From the NCBI RefSeq assembly GCF_000617925.1, contig NZ_BAMT01000010.1, positions 1-64,000 of the forward strand: DNA of 64,000 nucleotides, given 5' to 3'. A model generated the notes under the pieces. It was not told where the DNA came from. It made no database searches and worked only from the letters and a program-made list of their open reading frames with translations. This DNA is from Methylobacillus glycogenes JCM 2850 (GTDB taxonomy: Bacteria > Pseudomonadota > Gammaproteobacteria > Burkholderiales > Methylophilaceae). The first letter of the stretch is position 1; each line of letters opens with the position of its first letter. A program made the position numbers and the translations under genes. This document shows positions 19,710-29,083 of the stretch, one piece after another.

Positions 19710-20798
19710 ATGCCCGTGGAATTTGTTGGCGGCCTGTTTGCGCGCAACCAGTACAGCCCGCGTCAAGGCGGTGGTGAAAAGCTTGATCTGCATTATCTGC
19801 GTGATTTAGCACGCGCCCATGAGCATGCTGGGTTTGACCGCGTGCTGATTGCCAATGGTGGCGCTGACCCCGCTTATCTGGCGGCCTATGCGGCCTCGCA
19901 GACCGAGCGTCTGGGCTTTATGATTGCGCACAGGCCCGCGCTGCAAAGCCCCACGCTGGCAGCGCGCGCCTATGCTTCACTAGACCATATTACGGGCGGA
20001 CGCATACGCTTGCACACCATTACTGGCCATGCGGTGGATGCTGAACATGGCGATACCCTGGCTGATAAAGCCTTGCGCTATGAACGTGCCGGGGAGTATC
20101 TGGATATCGTGCGACGCTTGTGGACTTCGGACAAGCCTTTTGATTATGAAGGCAAATACTTCCAGCTCAAGGATGCGTATATCCCGCTCAAGCCCTTACA
20201 GCAGCCCCATATTCCGATTTCACTCGGTGGCTCCTCAGATGGCGCTTATGAAGTGGCGGTACGCCATACCGATCTTTATGCGCTATGGGCTGAGCCGCTT
20301 GCGGATATAAAGGAGCGTATCGCCAAACTACAGGGGGTGGCCGATGCAGCTGGCGTGCCTGCCCCACGGGTGAGTCTGTCGGCGCGCCTGATCATAGGCC
20401 CCACTGAAGAAATTGCCTGGCAGCGTGCGCATGAGATTGTCGAGCGTCTCAAGCAAAGCCATCAAGGCACCACGCCTTTTGTACAAAATCGTCTGCACGC
20501 GGGTGGCGCCTTGCGCCAGCAAGAAATTGCCGCGCGTGGTGACCGTCATGACCGTAATCTTTATATGGCCACTTCTACGGCGATTGGTACAGGTGCTGAT
20601 ACCACCTCGCTGGTGGGTACGCCTGACTCCATCGTGCAATCACTGTTGGATTACTACGATCTAGGGGTGACCACCTTCCTCAATCGAGGCTATGAGCCGC
20701 TGTACGACGCGATTGATTATGGCCGTTACATCATCTCTACCGTGCGTGAGGAAGTGAAGCGCCGCGATGAAGCCAAGGCCCGCCAGGCTGCTGCCTAA
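19710..20798 (+). CDS. Second SsuD-like (LLM-class) flavin monooxygenase
   Basis: The 362-residue protein is a luciferase-like monooxygenase distinct from the one at 15046-16305. It has the features HEHAGFDRVLIANGGADP, YASLDHITGGRIRLHTITG, the alternate FMN-site segment LKPLQQPHIPISLGGSSDGA, and SARLIIGPTEEIAWQRAHE. The overall plan matches SsuD and related desulfonating enzymes, whose partner is a flavin reductase. The start at 19710 is chosen because CAGGAG sits 8 bp upstream and MPVEFVGG aligns with family N-termini; the frame stays open 27 codons further up. It is divergent from the TonB receptor and ends at a strong terminator, so it is a single-gene unit. Two paralogous oxygenases may act in sequence or on different chain lengths. 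Confidence 0.87.
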   Translation: MPVEFVGGLFARNQYSPRQGGGEKLDLHYLRDLARAHEHAGFDRVLIANGGADPAYLAAYAASQTERLGFMIAHRPALQSPTLAARAYASLDHITGGRIRLHTITGHAVDAEHGDTLADKALRYERAGEYLDIVRRLWTSDKPFDYEGKYFQLKDAYIPLKPLQQPHIPISLGGSSDGAYEVAVRHTDLYALWAEPLADIKERIAKLQGVADAAGVPAPRVSLSARLIIGPTEEIAWQRAHEIVERLKQSHQGTTPFVQNRLHAGGALRQQEIAARGDRHDRNLYMATSTAIGTGADTTSLVGTPDSIVQSLLDYYDLGVTTFLNRGYEPLYDAIDYGRYIISTVREEVKRRDEAKARQAAA

Positions 20799-20846
20799 GT
20801 AAAACTGCATGGGGGTAGTTTAAGCTCCCAGCCACAGCACAAAACA

Positions 20847-20885
20847 AAACGGCGCTCTGGATATGCTCCGGAGCGCCGTTTTTTT
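20847..20885. terminator. Bidirectional terminator
   Basis: Eleven-base arms (AAACGGCGCTC / GAGCGCCGTTT) followed by a T run on the plus strand and preceded by A on the other side. It separates the convergent monooxygenase (+) and lpdA (-). Confidence 0.9.
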
Positions 20886-20911
20886 ATTTGCCAGCCTGAG
20901 TTAGCTAAAGC

Positions 20912-22704
20912 TTATCTCTTTTTTGGCGGCAACATATCGGTGATAGTGCCTTCCTTCAGTTCAGCGGCAAAGCAGATAGTTTCCGACAGCGTAGGGTGCG
21001 CGTGTATGGTCAGGCCGAGATCATGCGCATCTGCGCCCATCTCGATGGCCAGCACGGCTTCCGCCAGCAGTTCACCTGCGTTAACGCCCACAATGCCAGC
21101 GCCGATCACACGGTGAGTGTCTTTGTCGAAAATCAGCTTGGTAGCACCTTCAGAGCGCGCAATCGATAGCGCACGGCCACTGGCAGCCCAGGGGAAGGAG
21201 GCTTTTTCAATGTTCAGGCCCTGGGCCTTGGCATCGGTTTCTGTTACGCCTACCCATGCCACTTCAGGGTCGGTATACGCTACCGATGGAATCACCATGG
21301 CCTGGAACTCCACCTTGTGTCCGGCGATGACTTCAGCGGCCACCTTGGCTTCATGCGTGGCCTTGTGTGCCAGCATGGGCTGACCGACGATATCGCCAAT
21401 CGCAAAGATGTGCGGCACGTTGGTACGCATTTGCTTATCGACAGCGATAAAGCCGCGCTCATCAACTGCCACGCCTGCGTTTTCAGCACCAATATTCTTG
21501 CCATTGGGCTTGCGGCCTATGGACACCAGCACGCGGTCATAAATCTGGGCTTCTGTAGGCGCGTTGGCACCTTCAAAGCTGACGTGTATGCCGTCTTGCT
21601 TAGCCTCAATCTTGGCGACCTTGGTCGAGAGCATGATGCTTTCAAAGCGTTTTTCCATGCGTTTTTGCAAGGGGCGGATCAAGTCACGGTCAGCACCTGG
21701 AATCAGGCCATCCATAAACTCGACCACGCTGACCTTGCTGCCCAGCGCGTCATATACCGTGCCCATTTCCAGGCCTATGATGCCGCCACCTATGACCAGG
21801 AGTTTCTTGGGCACATCAGCCAGCGCCAAGGCACCAGTGGAATCCATAATGCGTTCATCTTCTGGCGCACCGGGGAACTTGGTGGCTTGTGAGCCTGCGG
21901 CGATGATGGCGTTTTGGAAACCAACAGTAGTGACCTTGCCATCGGCAGCGGTCACCGCAATTTGGTGAGGGCTGGTGAACTGGCCCACGCCCTGCACCAC
22001 GGTAACACCGCGTTGCTTGGCCATTTGTGCCAGGCCGCCAGTCAACTTGGCCACAACATCATTAGCTTTCCAGTTGCGCAGGGTATCGAGGTCTATCTGT
22101 GGCTGACCAAAGCTGACGCCATGGTGGCTGGTTTCTTCGGCTTCGGTGATGACCTTGGCGGTGTGCAGCAAGGCCTTGGATGGAATGCAACCGACGTTGA
22201 GGCAGACGCCACCCAGGGTGGAATAACGCTCGATCAGCACGACTTGTTTGCCGAGGTCAGCCGCGCGGAAAGCGGCAGTGTAGCCACCAGGGCCAGAGCC
22301 CAGTACCACGATTTCGGTGTTGATATCAGAATCACCACTGGGCGCAGCAGGGATTGAACTAGCAGCTGGCGCAGGGCTGGCAGCGGGTGCCTGACTGGCT
22401 GGAGCCGCCGCGGGGGCAGGTGCAGGTGCGGGTGTAGCCGCAGGTGTAGATGCAGCTTCGGCAGCTTCAGCTTCCACCAGCAGAATTAATGCACCCTTGC
22501 TACCTTGTCGCCAACCTTGACCTTGATTTCCTTCACCACGCCAGCGTGGGAAGAAGGGATATCCATGGAAGCCTTGTCGGATTCCAGGGTAATCAGCGAG
22601 TCTTCCTTGGCGATGGTATCGCCGACCTTGACCAGCACTTCGATGACATCAACGCTATCGAAATTGCCGATATCGGGCACGAGTACTTCAGTTAATTTGC
22701 TCAT
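20912..22704 (-). CDS. lpdA: Dihydrolipoyl dehydrogenase E3 with N-terminal lipoyl domain (frame broken near 22498)
   Basis: E3 reoxidises dihydrolipoamide of pyruvate dehydrogenase with NAD+. The first about 72 residues form a lipoyl domain with the modified lysine in ESDKASM. One A is missing near 22498 (GCAAGGG to GCAAAGGG), giving [19 protein letters not shown]. An Ala/Pro-rich linker then leads to the flavoprotein: FAD motif [14 protein letters not shown], redox-active disulfide [19 protein letters not shown] motif [10 protein letters not shown], and C-terminal catalytic HAHPTLSE. The repaired length is about 597 residues, the architecture known from Neisseria and other betaproteobacteria. 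It is last in the aceE-aceF-lpdA operon, 18 bp after aceF. Confidence 0.95.
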
Positions 22705-22722
22705 TTCTAACCTTTAGACTGC

Positions 22723-24059
22723 TTACAGTAACAAGCGACGCACATCAGACAGCATCATGCGCAAGTGGCTGGTGAAGCGAGCGCCATCAGCGCCATCAAT
22801 CACGCGGTGATCGTAGGACAGCGACAACGGCAGAATCAAGCGTGGCTCGAATTCGCGCGTCTTGCTGTTGAACACCGGCTGTATGCTGGAGCGGGAAACG
22901 CCAAGAATGGCGACTTCAGGGCAGTTGATGATAGGCGTGAAAGCGGTACCGCCTATGCCACCCAGGCTGGAAATGGTGAAGCAACCACCTTGCATTTCCT
23001 CAATCTTCAGCTTGCGTTCACGTGCCTTGGCAGAAAGCTCGCCCAGTTCAGCGGCGATTTCAAGCACATCCTTGCGATTCACATCGCGGATCACAGGGAC
23101 TACCAGCCATCAGGCGTATCGCAGGCAAAGCCGACGTTGTAGTACTGCTTGAGAATCAGGCTGTCACCATCAGGCGCAAGCGATGCATTGAAGTTGGGGT
23201 AAGTGCGCAGGGCGTTGACCGAAGCCTTGATCAGGAAGGCCAGCATGGTGAGCTTGACGCCGCGTTTCTCAGCCTCGGCCGACATGGACTTGCGGAAGTC
23301 TTCCAGATCGGTGATATCGGCTTCGTCAAATTGCGTGACGTGCGGGGCAGTCACCCAGTTGCGGTGCAGATTGGCACCTGAGAGCTTCTTGATGCGCGAC
23401 AGCGCCTTGGTCTCGGTAGCACCAAACTGGCTGAAATCGATGACAGGTGCCTGGCTCACCGCCAAGCCGCCAGCCGTGGCAATGCCACCACCACGTGGCT
23501 TGCTCAGTTCGCCCTTGACGAAGTTTTGCACATCTTCTTGCAGAATGCGGTTCTTGGGGCCGCTAGGGCTGACCAGAGACAGATTGACACCCAGGTCGCG
23601 CGCAAACTTGCGTACCGATGGGCTGGCATGTGCCTGCTTGCCTGGCGCGGTTTCCACGCTGGCGGCTATCGGGTTAGGGGTTGCTGCGGGTTGTATGGTC
23701 TTGGGTGGTTCAGGCGCAGGGCGGCTGGGTTCAGGTGCGCTGGCTGCAGGCGCTGGCGCTTCTGGCGCGGGTGCTGCAGCTGGAGCCGGTGCGGCAGCAG
23801 GCGCAGCAGTAGCCGCAGCTTCATCGGCGTCCAGGGTCAAAATCAGGGTGCCCTGAGTGGCCTTGTCACCAAGCTTGATCTTGACTTCCTTCACCGTACC
23901 GGAGAACGGAGAAGGGATGTCCATGGAGGCCTTGTCGGACTCCAGCGTAATCAGCGAGTCATCTTTGGCAACGGAATCACCGGCCTTGACCAGGATTTCA
24001 ATGACATCCACGCTGTCAAAGTTGCCGATGTCGGGAACGAGTACGTCTTTAATTGCCAT
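22723..24059 (-). CDS. aceF: Pyruvate dehydrogenase E2, dihydrolipoyl acetyltransferase (frame broken near 23105)
   Basis: E2 forms the core of the PDH complex and transfers acetyl groups to CoA. Domain order: one lipoyl domain (residues 1-75, [11 protein letters not shown]), Ala/Pro linker, peripheral subunit-binding domain ([16 protein letters not shown]), catalytic domain. Near 23105 one C is missing (GATGGCTGG to GATGGCCTGG); with it the reading is [16 protein letters not shown], and the frame runs on through the active-site [13 protein letters not shown] to 22723. The full length is about 445 residues. Only one lipoyl domain is present here, with the second carried by E3. It is transcribed between aceE and lpdA. 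Confidence 0.95.
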
Positions 24060-24099
24060 GCTTCATGTTCCTTAAGAAAAATCTTTAGCAGTCTTGTGC

Positions 24100-24129
24100 A
24101 AATGCCCGCAGCAGTTTGCGCGGGCATTT
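24100..24129. other. Intercistronic hairpin between aceE and aceF
   Basis: Perfect 10-bp arms AAATGCCCGC / GCGGGCATTT enclose ten bases. It sits between aceE (ends 24173) and aceF (starts 24059), within one operon. Arms with A and T ends resemble a terminator, but with only three U after the stem it more likely tunes the E1:E2 ratio or marks a processing site (inference). Confidence 0.6.
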
Positions 24130-24172
24130 ACAGGATCATGACTAGCCTGCCTTTAGGCGGCCAGTCTCAAGC

Positions 24173-26827
24173 TTAAACCGTGGTCGGGTTGGGCTTGTTG
24201 ACGTTGATATTGTATTTCTTCAGTGCCTCGGCGGCCTTGGCTGCTGGCAGCTTGCCTTCATCCGCCAGTGCCTTCAGCGCGGCTACCACCACATGGAATC
24301 TATCCACCTCGAAGAAGCTACGCAGTGCCTCGCGCGAGTCTGAGCGGCCATAGCCGTCAGTGCCCAGCGTGACATAGCGTTGCGGGATAAAGGTGCGAAT
24401 CTGGTCGGCAAACGACTTCATGTAATCAGTAGAAGCAATCACCGGGCCTTCAGCCTTCTTCAAGGACTTGGCGACATAGCTTTCCTTCTGTGGCTTTTCT
24501 GGGTTGAGCAGATTCCAGCGCTCAACATCCAGGCCTTCACGGCGCAGCTCGGTAAAGCTGGTCACGCTCCAGATATCGGCAGAGACACCCCAGTCTTGTT
24601 CCAGCAGCTCAGCTGCGGCGATCACTTCACGCAGAATCACGCCACTGCCCAGCAATTGCACTTTCGGGCCTTTGTTCTTGGATTTGCTGAACTGGTAAAT
24701 ACCCTTGAGTATGCCTTCTTCAGCACCCTTGGGTAGAGCAGGGTGGGTGTAGTTTTCGTTCATCAGGGTGATGTAGTAGTACACATCTTCCTGGTTTTGC
24801 ACCATGCGGCGCATACCTTCCTGAATGATCACCGCCAGCTCGTAGGCAAAGGTCGGGTCATAGGAGATGCAATTGGGGATGGTGGCCGACATCAAGTGGC
24901 TATGACCATCTTCGTGCTGCAAACCTTCACCGTTCAATGTGGTGCGGCCTGCGGTGGCACCAAGCAGGAAGCCGCGTGAACGTGAGTCACCCGCCGCCCA
25001 TGCCAAGTCGCCAATACGTTGGAAACCGAACATGGAGTAGAAGATGTAGAACGGAATCATCTGAACGCCGCTGACGCTGTAAGACGTTGCCGCTGCAATC
25101 CATGACGAGAAGGAACCCGCTTCGTTGATACCTTCTTCCAGAATCTGACCGTCCTTGGATTCCTTGTAGAACATCACCTGGTCAGCATCTTGTGGCTCGT
25201 AAAGCTGGCCAACGGAGGAGTAGATGCCGAGTTGACGGAACATACCTTCCATACCAAAGGTACGAGCTTCGTCAGGCACGATAGGCACGACGTATTTGCC
25301 GATCTGCTTGTCACGCACCAAGGTAGAGAGAATACGCACAAAGGCCATGGTGGTAGAGATTTCACGCTCACCAGTCGCGCCCAACATATTCTCGAAAGCG
25401 GACAGTTCAGGCACGGTCAACTCATTGCCCTTGCGGCGGCGGGAAGGCACAAAGCCACCCATCGCTTCACGGCGCGACTTGAGGTATTGCATTTCTGGGC
25501 TGTCTTCAGCCGGACGGTAGAAGGAGAGGTTTTCTACTTGTTCGTCGGTCAGGGGCAGATCAAAGCGGGTACGGAATGCCTTGAGAGTTTCCACGCCCAT
25601 GCTCTTTTGCTGGTGGGTGGTGTTCTGGCCTTCGCCTTCCTGGCCCATGCCATAACCCTTAACGGTCTTGGCGAGGATGACGGTAGGCTGACCAACATGG
25701 TTAACCGCGCTGTGGTAAGCGGCGTAAACCTTATGCGGATCATGACCACCACGGTTAAGGCGCCAGATATCTTCATCAGACATCGCGGCCACCATTTCCT
25801 TAAGCTCAGGGTACTTGCCGAAGAAGTGTTCACGCGTGTAAGCGCCACCCTTGGACTTGAAGTTCTGGTATTCACCGTCCACGCACTCTTCCATGCGCTT
25901 ACGCAGCAGGCCGTCCTTGTCCATGGCCAGTAGCGGATCCCAATAAGAACCCCACAATACCTTGAGCACATTCCAGCCAGAGCCACGGAAGGCGGCTTCA
26001 AACTCCTGAATGACCTTACCGTTGCCGCGTACCGGGCCGTCCAGACGCTGCAAATTACAATTGATCACGAAGATCAGGTTGTCGAGCTTTTCACGCGCTG
26101 CGAGCGAGATGGCACCCAGAGATTCCGGCTCATCCATTTCACCGTCACCACAGAACACCCAGACCTTGCGGCCGGATGTGTCGGCAATGCCACGGTCGTG
26201 CAAATACTTAAGGAAACGTGCCTGGTAAATACCCTGCAATGGCCCCAGGCCCATGGATACGGTAGGGAACTGCCAGAAATCAGGCATCAGCCAAGGGTGT
26301 GGGTAAGAAGACAAGCCATTGCCTTCCGCTTCAATACGGAAGTTGGACATCTGCTCTTCGGTCAAACGGCCTTCTAGGAAGGCACGGGCATACACACCTG
26401 GAGAGGAGTGACCCTGGAAGTAGATCAAGTCACCGCCGAAGTTTTCATTGGCAGCGCGGAAGAAGTGGTTAAAGCCAGTGTCGTACAGCGTAGCCGCAGA
26501 CTGGAAACTGGCAATGTGACCACCCACGCCTGGCGATTTCTCGTTGGCGCGCAGTACGGTCATGATGGCGTTCCAACGTACCAGGGCGCGAATCTTGCGC
26601 TCCATGGCGGTGTCACCTGGATGCTTGGCTTGCAGGTGAGATGGAATGGAATTCACATAGGCGGTAGTCGCGTTGTAGGGTAAGTAAGCACCTGAGCGGC
26701 GTGCCTTGTCGATCAGCGTTTCCAGCAGGAAATGTGCGCGTTCGGTTCCCTCGTTCTCAAGTACCGATGAGATGGCATCAAGCCATTCCTGGGTTTCTTG
26801 AGGGTCAATATCGGGGGTCAATGCCAT
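24173..26827 (-). CDS. aceE: Pyruvate dehydrogenase E1 component (homodimeric)
   Basis: AceE decarboxylates pyruvate with thiamine diphosphate and passes the acetyl group to E2. The 884-residue length and single-chain architecture match the homodimeric E1p. The ThDP motif is visible as GDGEMDEPES through LIFVINCNLQRLDGPVRGNG, and the N-terminal segment YVNSIP with HISSFQSA-like HIASFQSAATLYD is typical. The start at 26827 (MALTPDIDPQE) follows GGAGAATCCTTAC, a good ribosome-binding site; an ATG 21 codons upstream has none. It is the first gene of the aceE-aceF-lpdA operon. The reading frame is intact over 2.6 kb. Confidence 0.97.
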   Translation of the reverse strand: MALTPDIDPQETQEWLDAISSVLENEGTERAHFLLETLIDKARRSGAYLPYNATTAYVNSIPSHLQAKHPGDTAMERKIRALVRWNAIMTVLRANEKSPGVGGHIASFQSAATLYDTGFNHFFRAANENFGGDLIYFQGHSSPGVYARAFLEGRLTEEQMSNFRIEAEGNGLSSYPHPWLMPDFWQFPTVSMGLGPLQGIYQARFLKYLHDRGIADTSGRKVWVFCGDGEMDEPESLGAISLAAREKLDNLIFVINCNLQRLDGPVRGNGKVIQEFEAAFRGSGWNVLKVLWGSYWDPLLAMDKDGLLRKRMEECVDGEYQNFKSKGGAYTREHFFGKYPELKEMVAAMSDEDIWRLNRGGHDPHKVYAAYHSAVNHVGQPTVILAKTVKGYGMGQEGEGQNTTHQQKSMGVETLKAFRTRFDLPLTDEQVENLSFYRPAEDSPEMQYLKSRREAMGGFVPSRRRKGNELTVPELSAFENMLGATGEREISTTMAFVRILSTLVRDKQIGKYVVPIVPDEARTFGMEGMFRQLGIYSSVGQLYEPQDADQVMFYKESKDGQILEEGINEAGSFSSWIAAATSYSVSGVQMIPFYIFYSMFGFQRIGDLAWAAGDSRSRGFLLGATAGRTTLNGEGLQHEDGHSHLMSATIPNCISYDPTFAYELAVIIQEGMRRMVQNQEDVYYYITLMNENYTHPALPKGAEEGILKGIYQFSKSKNKGPKVQLLGSGVILREVIAAAELLEQDWGVSADIWSVTSFTELRREGLDVERWNLLNPEKPQKESYVAKSLKKAEGPVIASTDYMKSFADQIRTFIPQRYVTLGTDGYGRSDSREALRSFFEVDRFHVVVAALKALADEGKLPAAKAAEALKKYNINVNKPNPTTV

Positions 26828-27299
26828 GTAAGGATTCTCCGGGAAACTTTTTAAGATACGCTGGGGTATCAGGTCCTGATGCAGCACCAAGCATTGCCAA
26901 ATCGCTGGCTTGATGCCGTTTTGAAGCCGCTATATTGGCTTTTTTGACTGTTTAGGTCAAGTTTTGCAGTGCGCGACAAGCACTGAATGGCAGGCGGTAA
27001 GCTGCTAAATACAAGGGAAAACTTGGGTTGCAACAAGCCATGCTCAGCCGTGGTGCAAAATCAACAAAATCTGCCCAGATTTTCTATACCGATTAGTCTT
27101 TGCCACATGCGGCCGCCAGCCGCAAAAACCGCGCATAGCCTGCCCGCCTGACACACTCTTACCATTCTTGGCGCTATACCGATCTGGACATTCTGCTGCA
27201 AGCCTTTGTTTGCACAGCACCAGGCCTTTATTCGACGGGCAGAAATGGCGATGGAAATGCGGATGCTCCCTAAAAATTAACCATAATTTGAAAAGGGAT
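26828..27299. promoter_or_regulatory. aceE upstream region
   Basis: No gene is visible here. It must hold the aceE promoter on the minus strand. A small dyad, TTGAC-N7-GTCAA (26944-26960), could be an operator, but it does not match the PdhR consensus that I know. The right part is unremarkable. Confidence 0.4.
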
Positions 27300-27329
27300 T
27301 TGACATTAATATTTTACTTTTGCTAATTT
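27300..27329 (+). promoter_or_regulatory. Candidate sigma-70 promoter of the accessory patch
   Basis: A perfect -35 box TTGACA (27300-27305) is followed after 18 bp by an extended -10-like TGCTAATTT (27321-27329). It points into the three-gene accessory patch. If real, transcription starts near 27336, so the ATG at 27334 could not be the start of the first gene. Confidence 0.45.
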
Positions 27330-27333
27330 ATAA

Positions 27334-27657
27334 ATGTCAAAACGCTGGGTCTTGTGCATGCTTTTCATCCTGTCCTCACATCTATGCACCAAAGTCATGC
27401 GCGTCTTTCTCCTGCGCTTTAGCTGGTTCAGCAAACGTTTATTGTCGTGGCAAGCAACATCTTCACTTGAGCAAACTTCAGCCCGGAAAATGTCGTTCAG
27501 TCCAATCTGCAGCGCCATCTGCGGTGGGTGTCTGGCACTGGGCTTGTCTGCAATAGACGCGCGGGCAGCAGAAGCTGGAGGGGAATTCATTAGGGACCGA
27601 CGGACAGGTGAATTGTTAGAAGTTACGAGTGTTTCAAGAATAGAAAGGAAATTATGA
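27334..27657 (+). CDS. Hypothetical protein at the start of the accessory patch
   Basis: I do not recognise this open frame. The 107-residue maximum contains a second possible start at 27490, giving a 55-residue protein with a hydrophobic stretch (ICGGCLALGLSAI) that ends in the charged GEFIRDRRTGELLEV. No start has a good ribosome-binding site. Its stop overlaps the next start by ATGA (27654-27657), which argues that at least the 3' part is translated and coupled. Cys-rich, Arg-rich residues in the N-terminal half suggest that part may not be coding. It could be the degraded end of a toxin gene whose immunity genes survive downstream, but nothing in the residues proves that. Confidence 0.35.
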   Translation: MSKRWVLCMLFILSSHLCTKVMRVFLLRFSWFSKRLLSWQATSSLEQTSARKMSFSPICSAICGGCLALGLSAIDARAAEAGGEFIRDRRTGELLEVTSVSRIERKL

Positions 27658-28049
27658 TGATAAATAAAAGAAAGAAATTATTGACATATGATGAATTGTT
27701 GGAAAAATTTCCAAATATTTATTTTGAGGATGCTTTTAGTGTTTTTGAAGAAAAAACCCCTGAGATGACTCAGAAAGCTAGACTTAGTAAAAAAATTACG
27801 ACAGGTTATCTCTTGAAGTTTTTGCAAGACAATAATCTTACGAGGAAAATTATTTGCGCAACGGCTCCAGACATACCAGATGATCTCGTGATTTATTATC
27901 GAGATTTAGTGCCAAAAGCCCTAGAATTAGACAGATTGGCACTGGAGAAATGGTACGCCCGTTTTGATAGGAGCGTGAATGCAGACCCTTCGGATGTCAG
28001 GATATTGGAAAAATATCTTAAGCAAATAAATGATCAAGAAAAGGATTGA
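27654..28049 (+). CDS. Unrecognised small cytoplasmic protein, AT-rich gene
   Basis: The 131-residue product is soluble, charged and mostly helical in character (LLTYDELLEKFPNIYFEDAF, GYLLKFLQDNNLTRKII, ILEKYLKQINDQ), without signal peptide or membrane segment. AAGGAA precedes the ATG pair at 27654/27657. The base composition is visibly more AT-rich than all neighbours, a sign of recent transfer. It lies directly upstream of a PoNi-type immunity gene, so a second immunity protein or adaptor is a reasonable guess, but I know no family for it. Confidence 0.6.
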   Translation: MMINKRKKLLTYDELLEKFPNIYFEDAFSVFEEKTPEMTQKARLSKKITTGYLLKFLQDNNLTRKIICATAPDIPDDLVIYYRDLVPKALELDRLALEKWYARFDRSVNADPSDVRILEKYLKQINDQEKD

Positions 28050-28139
28050 AAGGTCATTGCGTTGTTAATGGTAGTTGTTATGCCAGATGTTGTGTTTATA
28101 TTAAATCATTAACACCATGCCATTGATGGAGATACAGCC

Positions 28140-28982
28140 ATGATAAGGGCACCACTCGGGGATTTACATTACTGGAACAAATGGGTCGAATTCGGCAGAA
28201 AAACTACCGATGAACGTTGGCAGAAAATTAGCGTGCCAAGTAAAAATCCCGATTTTCGCCCTCAATATGTTTTCGATCTCGCAAAAAACATAATTTTTTA
28301 TTACATAGTTTGTCGTTATTCCCGCGGCGACAATGTTCACGAGTTAGCCGAATCTTTCCCTGGCCTACTTGAAGCTTGGGAGCTATCCAACCAACTTGCA
28401 GCAGAACTTAATGCCGCCCTGAAGCCAGGGCAAGGTTGGGATTATAGACGCGCATTTGGCCCTCCCAGAGTGACCAAAGACCCACGAGGGCACAATGACC
28501 CCCGTTCCTGGGCCTTTGATCTACATAACCTCAACCACTATAACTGGTGCTTCTGGCTGGTTGGTTTGGCCTTGTCGCTCAACATTCCCGATGCGCAATG
28601 GCAACGCCTATTAGCATTGGTAGGAGGTGAGGGCGAAGACATCCTGCTGGATCGCGTAATCGCCAGCCGCCAGCCACAACGCCAGATAGGGGGCAAGCTA
28701 CTGCACCGCAAACCTTATGCGCGCATGCTTAAGGCCATTGATGCTCCCCAGGCAGAACAAGCAGCATTATTGCGAGAGTTTGTAGAGCATTGGTATGCAG
28801 AACTTGAGCGCAAGGGCCATGATGAACTGTGGTGGTACACCTTTGGAGACCCAGTTAAAAGTCGTCTTGCCGGGGGCTGCTATTTTGGCCGTTGGTGCCT
28901 GGAAGCAGTGGCGGCCGTCAAGGCTTTTAATCTTGATGACAGTGCCTGTCTAGGACATGATATTATCCCGGTGACTTGTTAA
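28140..28982 (+). CDS. PoNi-type (DUF1910/DUF1911) immunity protein
   Basis: The 280-residue protein fits the two-part PoNi plan. The N-terminal half is DUF1910-like (YVFDLAKNIIFYYIVCRYSR, FDLHNLNHYNWCFWLVGLAL). The C-terminal half is DUF1911-like, with the hallmark block GGCYFGRWCLEAVAAVKAFN followed by LDDS. PoNi proteins neutralise PoNe DNase toxins of polymorphic and type VI effectors by direct binding. No PoNe toxin, Rhs, VgrG or PAAR gene is in the window, so this is an orphan that could protect against neighbours. Translation starts at ATG 28140. The 5' third is more AT-rich than the rest. Family membership is by recall of the motif pattern. Confidence 0.72.
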   Translation: MIRAPLGDLHYWNKWVEFGRKTTDERWQKISVPSKNPDFRPQYVFDLAKNIIFYYIVCRYSRGDNVHELAESFPGLLEAWELSNQLAAELNAALKPGQGWDYRRAFGPPRVTKDPRGHNDPRSWAFDLHNLNHYNWCFWLVGLALSLNIPDAQWQRLLALVGGEGEDILLDRVIASRQPQRQIGGKLLHRKPYARMLKAIDAPQAEQAALLREFVEHWYAELERKGHDELWWYTFGDPVKSRLAGGCYFGRWCLEAVAAVKAFNLDDSACLGHDIIPVTC

Positions 28983-29083
28983 GACCTGATGGCCCCAGCA
29001 CCCATCCTTATCGGCCTGAACCTTTTCAAGGATGGCTAGAGAGAATCCTGACTTATTTTGGTAAAAAACCGGATTAACGCTTT

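Noticed and set aside
23503-24176. Long Gly/Arg/Ser-rich frames antisense to aceF and lpdA
   Set aside because: They mirror the Ala/Pro-rich linkers and lipoyl domains of the true genes and lack start signals.
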